Of a stretch of DNA of 64,000 nt, positions 8,550-17,690 are shown piece by piece; position 1 is the first letter of the stretch, and each line of letters begins with the position of its first letter. The DNA comes from Deferribacteres bacterium. GTDB taxonomy: Bacteria > Zhuqueibacterota > Zhuqueibacteria > Zhuqueibacterales > Geothermadaptataceae. Both the position numbers and the translations under genes were made by a program. The notes under the pieces were generated by a model. That model saw only the letters and a program-made list of their open reading frames with translations. It was not told where the DNA came from and ran no database searches. Where the stretch lies: positions 124,001 to 188,000 of the forward strand of contig JACKDE010000006.1 of assembly GCA_020633675.1 (NCBI GenBank). The letters run 5' to 3'.

Positions 8550-10775
8550 TTGAAAAAAAAGAAGACGAACCGATTGAAGCTGAAAAGTTCATCCCTGATT
8601 TTGTTCGCCCTGATGTGCTATCCTTTTGCGTGCGGCCGAAGTGATGCCGATCAGGAGCAGCCATTCAAACAAATAATTGTTGATGCAAATGGCCCGCTGG
8701 ATCCATGGGGCAAAGCTGTTGGCGATATCAATGGCGATGGCATGCCTGATCTGGTTGTCGGCGGCAATGCTGGCCAGGAATTGGTCTGGTACGAGAACCC
8801 GAACTGGACAAAATATACTATTGCTTCAAACCTGAAATTCAGCACTGATCACGCAGTTGCCGACCTCAATGGTGACGGTCAAAACGATATCATCAGCCTG
8901 ACCAAAAACATGTTGGTCTGGTTCGAAAATCCGAATTGGAAGATGACTTTGATTGATTCGATCACACTCCACGATATCGAGTTGGCCGATTTCGATGCCG
9001 ATGGTGATCTCGACATCGTTGGACGAAATCAAAGCGCATTTGGTGGCGATGGTGGCTGGTTGCACTTTTACATTTTCGAATCAATGGATTCCTGGCGCCA
9101 TATGTCTTTCCGTTGCCCCGCTGGCGAAGGCTTGGCCGTTGCCAACATCGATTCTGACCATCTGCCGGATGTCGTCGTTAACGGCAGGTGGTATCGAAAT
9201 CCTGGGACAATTGAAAATGCTGTATGGCAGGAAAACATCTATGGTGAAAGCTGGATGTGGCCACATGCAACCATAACAACCGCTGATCTCAATAATGACG
9301 ATCGACTGGATATCGTCTTAGCCCCGGCAGAACGCGAAGGCGAAAGGTACCGAATTTCCTGGTTCGAAGCGCCAGAGATACCACAACAGCCCTGGCAAGA
9401 GCACATTGTTGAAGATTCCGTCGAAGCCGTCCATCATTTTGTCGCTTGTGCCGACTTCGATCACGATGGTGGCATCGATATCGCTACCGCTGAAATGCAT
9501 CAGGGTCGCAATCCGGATGAGGTGAAGATTTTCTATAACCTGGACTATGGCAAAGTATGGCAAAAACGGATTCTAAGCAAAAACGGCTCACACAACATGC
9601 AAATACTGGATTTTGATCAGGACGGTGACATGGACATCTTCGGCGCCAATTGGAGTGGTGAGCAGCAAAATATCGAACTGTGGGAAAATCAGTCATGCCA
9701 ACCGCAATATACCGGCTGGCAGCGCCATGTCGTTGATAGCAAAAGACCCTGGAAAGCCATTTTTATTCAAGCTGCCGATCTGAATAGCGATCGCTTGCCC
9801 GACCTCGTGGCTGGTGGATGGTGGTACAAAAATCCTGGCAAACCGGCTCAAGCATGGCAACGCATTGCGTTTGGGTACCAGGCAAGAAACTTTGCTGCAA
9901 TTTATGACTTTAATGGCGATGGCTATTTGGACGTTCTGGCGACCAAGGGCAAAGGTGCTGAGGCAAATGCAGAATTTGTCTGGCTCAAAAATGATGGCAA
10001 CGGCTCGTTTTCACCTTATGATAATATTCAGCCCGCTGACGGTGATTTTTTGCAGGGAGTGGCTGTTGGAGATTTTTCTGGTGATGGCAGGCTCGCAGTT
10101 GCGCTATCATGGCATTCGCCAGGCAAAGGAATTCAATTGCTCCAGGTCCCTTCCGGCCAACAGGATACCAAAAAATGGCGGGTGCAACACATATCTGAAA
10201 TCTCACAGGATGAGCAGCTAAGCGTCGGTGATATCGACACGGATGGCGATCTTGACATCCTGCTCGGCTCCAAGTGGCTCAGAAATGATGGCAACAGTTG
10301 GCAGCTTTTCGATGTTTTTGAGACAAGCGAGAATCCCGATCGTAACCGCCTGGCAGACATCAACGGCGATGGCCGAGTGGATGCTGTCGTCGGCTTTGAG
10401 GCAATCAGCAAGCCGGGCAAATTGGCATGGTATGAACATCGTGGAGATGCGACTTCACTTTGGAAGGAGCATCACATCGCTGAACTGGTCGGGCCGATGA
10501 GTTTGGATGTTGCCGATATGGATGGAGACGGTGATTTTGATGTGATTGCAGGAGAGCACAATTTAGAGTCCCCCGCCAAGGCAAGATTGTTGATTTTTGA
10601 AAACCGGGATGGGGAGGGAGCGGAGTGGCTTGAACACACGATCTACACCGGCGACGAACACCACGATGGTGCGCAGGTTGTCGACATTGATGGTGATGGT
10701 GATCTCGATATCATTTCGATCGGTTGGGGGCACGACAATGTTGTGCTTTATGAAAATAAATCGTGCAGGTTTTAG
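8550..10775 (+). CDS. Secreted FG-GAP/VCBS repeat protein, probable beta-propeller
   Basis: This 741-residue exported protein has a basic N-terminus, a hydrophobic stretch and a Cys at about residue 29 (PFAC), so it may be a lipoprotein, though the lipobox is poor. The rest consists of about 14 repeats of the Ca2+-binding form DINGDGMPDLVVGG, DLNGDGQNDI, DFDADGDLDIVG, the last near the C-terminus. Such repeats build integrin-like propellers used in binding sugars or proteins at the surface. The start is TTG; no upstream or nearby ATG fits. No sorting domain is visible at the end. It lies inside the glycan locus, so a surface or matrix role is inferred. Confidence 0.8.
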   Translation: MKKKKTNRLKLKSSSLILFALMCYPFACGRSDADQEQPFKQIIVDANGPLDPWGKAVGDINGDGMPDLVVGGNAGQELVWYENPNWTKYTIASNLKFSTDHAVADLNGDGQNDIISLTKNMLVWFENPNWKMTLIDSITLHDIELADFDADGDLDIVGRNQSAFGGDGGWLHFYIFESMDSWRHMSFRCPAGEGLAVANIDSDHLPDVVVNGRWYRNPGTIENAVWQENIYGESWMWPHATITTADLNNDDRLDIVLAPAEREGERYRISWFEAPEIPQQPWQEHIVEDSVEAVHHFVACADFDHDGGIDIATAEMHQGRNPDEVKIFYNLDYGKVWQKRILSKNGSHNMQILDFDQDGDMDIFGANWSGEQQNIELWENQSCQPQYTGWQRHVVDSKRPWKAIFIQAADLNSDRLPDLVAGGWWYKNPGKPAQAWQRIAFGYQARNFAAIYDFNGDGYLDVLATKGKGAEANAEFVWLKNDGNGSFSPYDNIQPADGDFLQGVAVGDFSGDGRLAVALSWHSPGKGIQLLQVPSGQQDTKKWRVQHISEISQDEQLSVGDIDTDGDLDILLGSKWLRNDGNSWQLFDVFETSENPDRNRLADINGDGRVDAVVGFEAISKPGKLAWYEHRGDATSLWKEHHIAELVGPMSLDVADMDGDGDFDVIAGEHNLESPAKARLLIFENRDGEGAEWLEHTIYTGDEHHDGAQVVDIDGDGDLDIISIGWGHDNVVLYENKSCRF

Positions 10776-10802
10776 CTGAAGATTAAAGATGACTGGAGTG
10801 AT

Positions 10803-12128
10803 ATGGATATTTCGAACAAAGTTTTTATCGAATCCGCTTTTCAGCCGGAAATCTTTGGCGATGAAATGTATGACTTGATCTGCAGGCTCTACCCAATTTG
10901 CCGAAGCATAACAGGCGATGGCGTACGCGAGACCTTGAGCATCATTCATGAAATGGTTCCGATTGAAATTCATGAAATCAAAACCGGAACCAGAGTCTTC
11001 GATTGGACTGTGCCGAAAGAGTGGAACATTCAGGACGCATATATTAAAGACGGCAGCGGCAGGAGAGTGGTTGATTTCAAAGAATCAAACTTGCACGTGG
11101 TAAGCTACAGTACACCCGTAAAAGAAAAGATGCCACTGGCGGAATTGAAAAAACATCTTCATACGATCCCTGATATGCCGGAATGCATCCCATACCGAAC
11201 CAGCTACTATCAGTCGGATTGGGGATTTTGTCTCAAGCATAAAGATCTTTTGGCGCTAAATGATGAAGAATATGAGGTCTCTATCGATGCGGATTTAAAA
11301 GATGGCTACATGACCTATGGAGAATTTTTTAAGCAAGGTGAACTTGCTGATGAAGTCGTGTTCTTTAGCCATTGCTGCCACCCATCCATGTGCAACGACA
11401 ACTTGTCCGGCCTCGCCGTCATCGCACTTGTCGCGCGGTTTCTGCAATCGTTTTCGCTGAGATATTCGTACCGATTCCTTTTTGCGCCTGCAACAATTGG
11501 TTCGATAACCTGGCTGGCACAAAATGAAAATAATGTCCATCATATAAAGCATGGACTTGTGGCATCGAACCTGGGCGACGCTGGTTGTTCAACCTATAAA
11601 AAAAGCCGCAGGGGCGACGCGGAGATCGACAAGGCATTTCAGCACATCCTTAAAAACAGCGGCAAGCCCTTTGATATACAAGCATTTCAGCCCTATGGCT
11701 ATGATGAACGTCAGTTCTGTTCACCAGGCTTCAACCTTCCATTTGGAAGATTGACCCGTTCGCCGAACGGCAGTTATCCTGAATACCATACCTCGGCAGA
11801 TAATCTTGATTTCGTAAAGCCGGAGCATTTATTTGACTCGTTTTACAAGATCGTTTCTGTGATCAATATATTGGAAAACAATAAAACATACCAAAATCAA
11901 AGTCCGAAATGCGAACCTCAGCTTGGCAAAAGGGGATTGTATCGCCAGAAAGGAGGATTGCAGAATGCCGGACACTTTGAATTGGCTTTGTTGTGGATCT
12001 TAAATCTTTCAGATGGCCAAAACAGTTTACTGGATATTGCAGAGCGGTCAAAGTTGGATTTTAACGTCATCTTTTCTGGTGCACAAGCACTGTTGGATTG
12101 CGGCTTGTTAGCCGAAGCAACGAGTTGA
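10803..12128 (+). CDS. DUF4910 family M28-like peptidase-fold protein
   Basis: This 441-residue protein belongs to the DUF4910/DUF2172 family, which has an aminopeptidase-like zinc fold plus a C-terminal winged-helix part. The putative metal-site block is SHCCHPSMCNDNLSGLA near residue 190, and PEYHTSADN near residue 327 gives further ligands. No signal peptide is seen, so it is probably cytoplasmic. Members are often found in surface-glycan loci, where their reaction has not been firmly set; amide or peptide hydrolysis on a glycan precursor is possible. The last ~70 residues (LALLWILNLSDGQNSLLDIA) look like the winged helix. Confidence 0.8.
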   Translation: MDISNKVFIESAFQPEIFGDEMYDLICRLYPICRSITGDGVRETLSIIHEMVPIEIHEIKTGTRVFDWTVPKEWNIQDAYIKDGSGRRVVDFKESNLHVVSYSTPVKEKMPLAELKKHLHTIPDMPECIPYRTSYYQSDWGFCLKHKDLLALNDEEYEVSIDADLKDGYMTYGEFFKQGELADEVVFFSHCCHPSMCNDNLSGLAVIALVARFLQSFSLRYSYRFLFAPATIGSITWLAQNENNVHHIKHGLVASNLGDAGCSTYKKSRRGDAEIDKAFQHILKNSGKPFDIQAFQPYGYDERQFCSPGFNLPFGRLTRSPNGSYPEYHTSADNLDFVKPEHLFDSFYKIVSVINILENNKTYQNQSPKCEPQLGKRGLYRQKGGLQNAGHFELALLWILNLSDGQNSLLDIAERSKLDFNVIFSGAQALLDCGLLAEATS

Positions 12129-12259
12129 TTCTTGCTTTTTATCAGCACGCCAATTGGTTTACCCTAAAACGTCCCATTTCTGGTGATGAATACTGGATGA
12201 GCAGGACCTGTGATCTCGTTCGAGATTATCAAAATTCAATTACACTGCTGGCCCTATGA
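12125..12259 (+). CDS. Possible 44-residue coupled small ORF
   Basis: A TTG-started frame of 44 codons fills the gap between the DUF4910 gene and the next glycosyltransferase. Its start overlaps the upstream stop (TTGA) and its stop overlaps the downstream start (ATGA). The predicted peptide contains FYQHANWFTLKRP and reads like protein, with no membrane segment. No family is recognised. It could equally be a remnant of a lost gene or chance; the coupling geometry is the main argument for it. Confidence 0.25.
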   Translation: MILAFYQHANWFTLKRPISGDEYWMSRTCDLVRDYQNSITLLAL

Positions 12260-13449
12260 CTTCCTCCAATAGAATAAAAGTATTACATACGATCGGTCGC
12301 CTCGAATTTGGCGGTATGCAAAGTGGAGTGCTGAAAGTTGTAAACCAGGTTGACCGCAATCTGTTTCGCCCATCTCTTGTATCTCTGCGCGGATTTGATC
12401 AAAATGCCCGGGACCGATTAGCTACTGATGTCAATTTTGCTGTGATCGCTCGCAAGCAAGGCCGTGATTGGCGGCTTGTTCTAAAACTGGCCGCTTATTT
12501 TTCTAAGGAGAAGGTGCAAATTGTGCATTCCCACAATTGGGAAACATGGCTTTACACCTTTCTCGCCGCGCGCTATGCCGGAGTACCGGTGATTATCCAC
12601 GGAGAGCACGGTCTCGAAGCTGACCGCTTATCAGATAGCAAAGCACGCCTTGCTTTCAAAACCATGCTGGCCCGGCAAACCGACCACCTCACCACGGTTT
12701 CGCAAGATATCGCGGCAAGAATATCGAAGCATTGGCATATCAAAAAACAAAAGCTGTCGGTCATGTCCAATGGCGTCGATCTGCAAAAATTTTTTCCATC
12801 TGCGAATAGAGATGACTGCAAGCATCGCTTCGGATTTGAAGTGGAGCATTTTCTCATTGGGACAGTCGTCGGCAGGTTTACAAAAGTCAAGGATTTGCCT
12901 ACGCTCATTCGTGCCTTTGCACTCGTCAATCGCACCCACAGCCATGCAAGACTTGTGGTGGTTGGCGGGGAAAATGATTCGAGCAAAGCTGCATTGGTGA
13001 CGCTTACAAACGAGCTTGGAATCAACGCATACGTACATTTTATCCCCCTCATAAGCCAAGTTGAAAAAGCGATGCAAGCGTTCGATCTCTATGTGAACAG
13101 TTCCATTTATGAAGGCATGTCCAATACAATATTGGAAGCGATGGCGTGTGGAGCAGCAATCGTGGCGACAAATGTCGGCGGTACTCCCTATATCGTGCAA
13201 AATCGCAAAACGGGATTGCTTGTCCCGGCAGAATCGCCGGATAAAATGTCCGAGGCGATCTGTAGCCAGATTAAAGATGAGCGACTGCGCCACAATCTCG
13301 CACGGCAAGCACGGGAAATGGTGCAAAACAATCACTCAAATGAAAAGTTTGTGCAGCATCATGAAGCGCTGTATGAGAAATTATATCAGAAATTGGTGCT
13401 TAAAAAAACTGCAGCTTCTCCACTGACCGCAAGCATTCCTGCAAATTGA
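12256..13449 (+). CDS. GT4 glycosyltransferase of the XrtA/EpsH-associated type
   Basis: This 397-residue retaining glycosyltransferase has a GT-B fold. The N-terminal VLHTIGRLEFGGMQSG motif binds the acceptor side, VIIHGEHGLE near residue 115 is typical of the sugar transferases found with the exosortase A system, and NSSIYEGMSNTILEAMACG near residue 285 is the donor-binding E-x7-E region. It likely adds one sugar to the lipid-linked repeat unit. It opens the run of genes resembling the exosortase-A-associated set that extends to about 25219. Confidence 0.85.
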   Translation: MTSSNRIKVLHTIGRLEFGGMQSGVLKVVNQVDRNLFRPSLVSLRGFDQNARDRLATDVNFAVIARKQGRDWRLVLKLAAYFSKEKVQIVHSHNWETWLYTFLAARYAGVPVIIHGEHGLEADRLSDSKARLAFKTMLARQTDHLTTVSQDIAARISKHWHIKKQKLSVMSNGVDLQKFFPSANRDDCKHRFGFEVEHFLIGTVVGRFTKVKDLPTLIRAFALVNRTHSHARLVVVGGENDSSKAALVTLTNELGINAYVHFIPLISQVEKAMQAFDLYVNSSIYEGMSNTILEAMACGAAIVATNVGGTPYIVQNRKTGLLVPAESPDKMSEAICSQIKDERLRHNLARQAREMVQNNHSNEKFVQHHEALYEKLYQKLVLKKTAASPLTASIPAN

Positions 13450-13574
13450 CAACACAATTCAACCTCCACCAGAAAAAGCGTCCTGTAGAGATAACCATCC
13501 TTGCATAATGCAGAAGCGATGTTTGGTTCAGAACCTTACACACTTTAGATTAAATGAGAATGAGAGTTTAGCGA

Positions 13575-15455
13575 ATGTGTGGCATATACGGATTTACGCA
13601 AAGCAGATACGAAAGCAAAGCTTCTGGAGAGCTGTTACGGCAAATGGGCAAGCTGCTTGAGCATCGTGGCCCGGACGGCGATGGCAGCTTTATAGATGAT
13701 GAAGTGGCTTTGGGGCACCGTCGCTTGAAAATTATCGACCTTGAGGGCGGCAGCCAACCAATGCAAGATTGGCAGCAGAGGTATGTTGTCACGTTTAATG
13801 GCGAGATTTATAATTTTCAGGAATTGCGCGCACAATTCGAGAAACGCGGCTTTCGTTTTCAGACACGTTCGGATACAGAAACCATTCTTGCTGCCTATCA
13901 TTTTTACGGAGAAGCATGCGTCGAATGCTTTCAGGGCATGTTTGCCTTTGGCCTGTGGGACAAGCAGAGCAAAAAACTGCTGCTGGCGCGAGACCGCCTG
14001 GGCAAAAAGCCGCTTTATTACTTTCGTCTCGGCCAGCGCTTTGTGTTTTCATCAGAAATGAAGGCCATACTGGCTTTGCCTGATGTGCCACGCGAGATTG
14101 ATTTTGAAGCCCTCAACCAATACCTGACTTTTGGCTATATCCCGGCGCCTCTGACGATTTTCAAACATATTCGCAAGCTTAAGCCTGCACAAACCTTGAT
14201 TTTGGAGAATGGGGAGCTCAAGACAAAAACCTACTGGAACCTGCCGCAACCGGAATCAGCGACACAACACTCAGAACAGGAGTACGTCGAGCAGCTCGAT
14301 GGCTTGCTTCAGGAAGCCGTGCGCTCTCGATTGATCAGCGATGTTCCGCTTGGCGCATTTTTAAGTGGCGGCCTGGATTCGAGCACGATTGTGTCAACAA
14401 TGACGCGTGTCAGCAATCAACCGGTTCGCGCGTTTACAATCGATTTCACTGTCGATGGTTTTTCAGAGGTAGATGAAGCAAAAAAATTTGTGAAACATTT
14501 GGGGGTCGTTCATACTGTTAGACAAATATTTCCAGATGCGGTGCGGTTGCTGCCGAAATTGGTGTGGCATTTTGATGAACCCTTCGGAGACTCGTCGGCC
14601 GTGCCGACCTATTATGTTTCAGAGATGGCGCGGCAGAACGTAACGGTTATTCTTTCTGGCGATGGCGGCGATGAGCTGTTTGCCGGCTATCGCAGCTACT
14701 TGCTCCGCGATGAGTATATGATGATTCGAAGATTGCCGCTTGCACTCCGGAAAATGCTTTTTGCCCCTATCGCGCAAGCGCTTCCGTTTCAGGCACCAGC
14801 GCGCAATTTTCTAAAATTTGCTGCCTATGCTCAGATGGATGACGGCCCGCAAGCACTCGGGCTCTACCCATACATCAAAGATGATGTCATGAGTGGCGTT
14901 GTTCGGCGCGAGCTCAAATCCTTCGATGCATCCATGCAACGCAGAGAGATTTTTGCTGAACTCGAAAAAATGGATAAGCTGACAAAATTGCAGCATGTGG
15001 ATACCAAGATTTATCTTCCTGAAGATATCCTTATGAAGGTCGATCGAATGAGCATGGCAAATTCTTTGGAGACGCGAGCGCCCCTGTTGGATTATCGCCT
15101 GGTGGAATTCGCTGCAAAACTACCTGCCAATTTGAAAATGCGGGAAGGCACGACCAAGTATTTGCTGAAGAAGCTGATGCAAAAATACTTTCCTAAAAAT
15201 ATGATTTCAAATAAGAAACAAGGTTTTGCGATCCCGATAAATGCATGGTGTCAAAATCAACTAAGCAGCTTTATACACGAAATACTGTTGGATAGCAGGT
15301 GTTATAATCGTGGCTATTTCAATGGCCGTGCGGTGGAAAAGATGCTTCATCACCATTCTACCGGGCAACGCGATTACAGTGAATGGATCTGGCTGCTCCT
15401 TAATCTGGAGCTGTGGTTTCAAACATTTATGGACCAGGATACACGGAGAGTTTAA
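13575..15455 (+). CDS. asnB: Asparagine synthase-type amidotransferase (canonical, XrtA-associated-like)
   Basis: This 626-residue protein has the full two-domain layout of glutamine-hydrolysing asparagine synthases. Cys2 is the glutaminase nucleophile, RGPDG lies at 31-35 and NGEIYN at 75-80. The synthetase domain has the PP-loop SGGLDSS at 264-270 that binds ATP. It transfers amide nitrogen from glutamine to an adenylated carboxylate. In exosortase-A-type loci such proteins are thought to amidate a surface glycan or its building block rather than make free asparagine. Three bases separate it from the next, related gene. Confidence 0.87.
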   Translation: MCGIYGFTQSRYESKASGELLRQMGKLLEHRGPDGDGSFIDDEVALGHRRLKIIDLEGGSQPMQDWQQRYVVTFNGEIYNFQELRAQFEKRGFRFQTRSDTETILAAYHFYGEACVECFQGMFAFGLWDKQSKKLLLARDRLGKKPLYYFRLGQRFVFSSEMKAILALPDVPREIDFEALNQYLTFGYIPAPLTIFKHIRKLKPAQTLILENGELKTKTYWNLPQPESATQHSEQEYVEQLDGLLQEAVRSRLISDVPLGAFLSGGLDSSTIVSTMTRVSNQPVRAFTIDFTVDGFSEVDEAKKFVKHLGVVHTVRQIFPDAVRLLPKLVWHFDEPFGDSSAVPTYYVSEMARQNVTVILSGDGGDELFAGYRSYLLRDEYMMIRRLPLALRKMLFAPIAQALPFQAPARNFLKFAAYAQMDDGPQALGLYPYIKDDVMSGVVRRELKSFDASMQRREIFAELEKMDKLTKLQHVDTKIYLPEDILMKVDRMSMANSLETRAPLLDYRLVEFAAKLPANLKMREGTTKYLLKKLMQKYFPKNMISNKKQGFAIPINAWCQNQLSSFIHEILLDSRCYNRGYFNGRAVEKMLHHHSTGQRDYSEWIWLLLNLELWFQTFMDQDTRRV

Positions 15456-15458
15456 TAC

Positions 15459-17369
15459 ATGGAAGGCATTTGCGGCATTATTGCGCTTCAAAACCGGGAA
15501 ATTGATCTTAAACCTCGCGTCCAAAAAATGGCTGAATTTCTTACGGATGGCGAAATTCTTGATGCATCTTGCATCTCAGGCAAGGGTTGGGCGTTGTCAG
15601 CGGGCGGATGGCAGCGGGAAGGTCTTAAGCCGGTTGCATTTACGATGGAAGATGAACATCTCAAGATCGCCGGTGTTGCTGACCTTGCAAATATTGATGA
15701 ATTGGCAAGACAATTTGGTCACGCAAGCGGCGATTTAGGTAGAATTGTCGTTTCCCTTGTCAAAGCCAATCCCAAACATTGGGCGCAGCAGCTTCGTGGC
15801 AGCTTTGCCATCACTGTTTTTGACGCGAAAACCGGGCAGTTCAATGCGGTAATCGACCGCGTCGGCATCCGACCTTTATATTGGTGTGTAAAGAATGAGC
15901 TTTTCTATTTTGGATCGCGCCTGCGCACTATTTCTTCGATTTGCCCGCAATTGGAAATCGATTATTCCATGCTTTACGGGTACATCCACTACAGCATGAT
16001 TCCGTCACCACTCACAATTTTCAAGGAAGTACAAAAGCTCGAGCCCGGATGTTTGGTAAAAGGCCAGGGTGGCAGCGTATCCAAGAGCCGATACTGGGAT
16101 ATGCTTGCAGACCAAAAAATACTCGAAAGTGAACAGCACATCGCACAAAATCTCTATGAGGTTGTTTCGGATTCGCTCGCAAGCGCTTTAAAAAGACAAA
16201 ACCAGGCGTGCTTTTTGAGTGGCGGAACGGACAGCAGCGCAATTTGTGGCCTGATGAGCAAAAGCTATTCAAAGCCGGTGCAAGCGATCTCTATCGGATT
16301 TCCAGAAAATGGCTATGATGAAATGCACTATGCCCGTATCGCGGCAAAAGCATTCAATCTCGATCATCACGAATATTATATGCAGCCGGATGATATTCTG
16401 GCAGATATCTCGAAAATATCAGCAGCGTATGATGAGCCTTTCGATAATTCATCTGTATTTCCAGCCTATTATTGTGCGAAAATTGCCCGCGCGAATGGAG
16501 CAAACTATATGCTGGCTGGCGATGGTGGCGATGAAATCTTTGCTGGCAATGAACGTTATGGGGCGCAACAAATTTTTCGCAATTACTTCAAAATCCCTTC
16601 GCTGCTGAGAAAGCAAGGTCTCGAACCGATTCTGCTCGATCGTCTCGAAAAGCTACCTGTGCCCTTATTTCGCAAGGCTGCTAGCTACATTCGCCGAGCC
16701 AATCTTTCTGAAGTGGAGCGCATTTTCTCATACCGCTATGTCGCAGATGAAGACATGTTCGCTCCTGAGTTCCTGGAGATGATTGATCGCTTCCGTGTTT
16801 TCAATGTAAGGGAATCACACTTCAATCGTCTTGAGAATGCAGAAAATCTCGATCGGCATTTATACATGGATATGAAGTTGACGATCACGGATAACGATTT
16901 GCGCAAAGTTACGCGAATGTGTGAGTTGGCAGGTGTCCGGGTTGAGTATCCATATCTTGATCAAAATGTGATTGAACTTGGATTTCGCATCCCGACGGCT
17001 CTGAAACTCAAAGGAAGCAAGGGGCTGCGATACATATTTAAGCGCGCATTTAGCGATTTGCTGCCCGATGAAATTCTCAAAAAGGAAAAGCATGGATTTG
17101 GCTTGCCGATTTCTCAATGGTTTCGAAAAGAGCCCAAAATCAAGGAGTTTGCCGGAGACGTGCTGTTTGATCCCCGGCATCTGACTCGTGGTTATTATAA
17201 ATCCGGCTTTCTGGACAAAATCTGGCGTTTACAATTGCAGGATCAAACACCCTACTACGGTACCATTATTTATCAAATGCTCATGCTGGAATTATGGCAT
17301 CGCGAGCATCATGATCGTCAAGATGCGCTGCAGACGTCGCCTGTTTTCGATAAATTAGCGGTGATGTAA
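15459..17369 (+). CDS. Asparagine synthase-like protein with degenerate glutaminase domain
   Basis: This 636-residue protein has an intact synthetase domain with the PP-loop SGGTDSS at 254-260 and the later GDGGDE motif. Its N-terminal domain is unusual: it begins MEGICGII, so the only likely nucleophile is Cys5 rather than Cys2, and the RGPDG and NGEIYN motifs are missing, although DRVGIRPLYW is kept. Activity with glutamine would need removal of four residues; otherwise it uses ammonia, as do some Cys-lacking members. It follows directly on the canonical copy and may act with it on the same substrate. Confidence 0.82.
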   Translation: MEGICGIIALQNREIDLKPRVQKMAEFLTDGEILDASCISGKGWALSAGGWQREGLKPVAFTMEDEHLKIAGVADLANIDELARQFGHASGDLGRIVVSLVKANPKHWAQQLRGSFAITVFDAKTGQFNAVIDRVGIRPLYWCVKNELFYFGSRLRTISSICPQLEIDYSMLYGYIHYSMIPSPLTIFKEVQKLEPGCLVKGQGGSVSKSRYWDMLADQKILESEQHIAQNLYEVVSDSLASALKRQNQACFLSGGTDSSAICGLMSKSYSKPVQAISIGFPENGYDEMHYARIAAKAFNLDHHEYYMQPDDILADISKISAAYDEPFDNSSVFPAYYCAKIARANGANYMLAGDGGDEIFAGNERYGAQQIFRNYFKIPSLLRKQGLEPILLDRLEKLPVPLFRKAASYIRRANLSEVERIFSYRYVADEDMFAPEFLEMIDRFRVFNVRESHFNRLENAENLDRHLYMDMKLTITDNDLRKVTRMCELAGVRVEYPYLDQNVIELGFRIPTALKLKGSKGLRYIFKRAFSDLLPDEILKKEKHGFGLPISQWFRKEPKIKEFAGDVLFDPRHLTRGYYKSGFLDKIWRLQLQDQTPYYGTIIYQMLMLELWHREHHDRQDALQTSPVFDKLAVM

Positions 17370-17429
17370 AATGATATCAATCGTCTGTTATTCAACGGTA
17401 TTTTGTTCAAAATGAGAAAGGAAGCAAGC

Positions 17430-17690
17430 ATGACTAACGGTATACTGACCGAGGTGAAGGATGTAATTTTTGGTACAATTCGTACAGAGACAGTGGCCAC
17501 TTCCTTGCCAAATGACTTTCCACTTGCCAGCGGCAACCTTGATTCGATGGCCGTGACTAACCTGATCGTAAGTCTGGAAGAACATTTTGGCTTTACTTTC
17601 GATGATGATGATTTAAATGCGGAGGCCTTTGAAACAGTGGGTACGGTTGCGGAACTGGTGGAGAAGAAGTTGAATGGCCAAACTGCCTGA
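17430..17690 (+). CDS. Dedicated acyl carrier protein
   Basis: This small acidic carrier protein of 86 residues has Ser39 in LDSMAV as the probable phosphopantetheine attachment site. ATG 17430 is preceded by AAAGGAAG and is preferred over an in-frame TTG at 17403. It lies between the amidotransferases and the hydrolase/ligase genes, as carrier proteins do in exosortase-A-type loci. It probably carries the acid activated by the ligase at 19618. It is not next to fatty-acid synthesis genes, so a specialised role is likely. The gene overlaps the next by 17 bases. Confidence 0.87.
   Translation: MTNGILTEVKDVIFGTIRTETVATSLPNDFPLASGNLDSMAVTNLIVSLEEHFGFTFDDDDLNAEAFETVGTVAELVEKKLNGQTA

Noticed and set aside
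8700..10775. Many short similar GATGGCGATGG-type repeats, at first sight a repeat array
   Set aside because: They encode the Ca2+ loops of FG-GAP repeats in one open frame; spacing is irregular and there are no CRISPR-like identical repeats.
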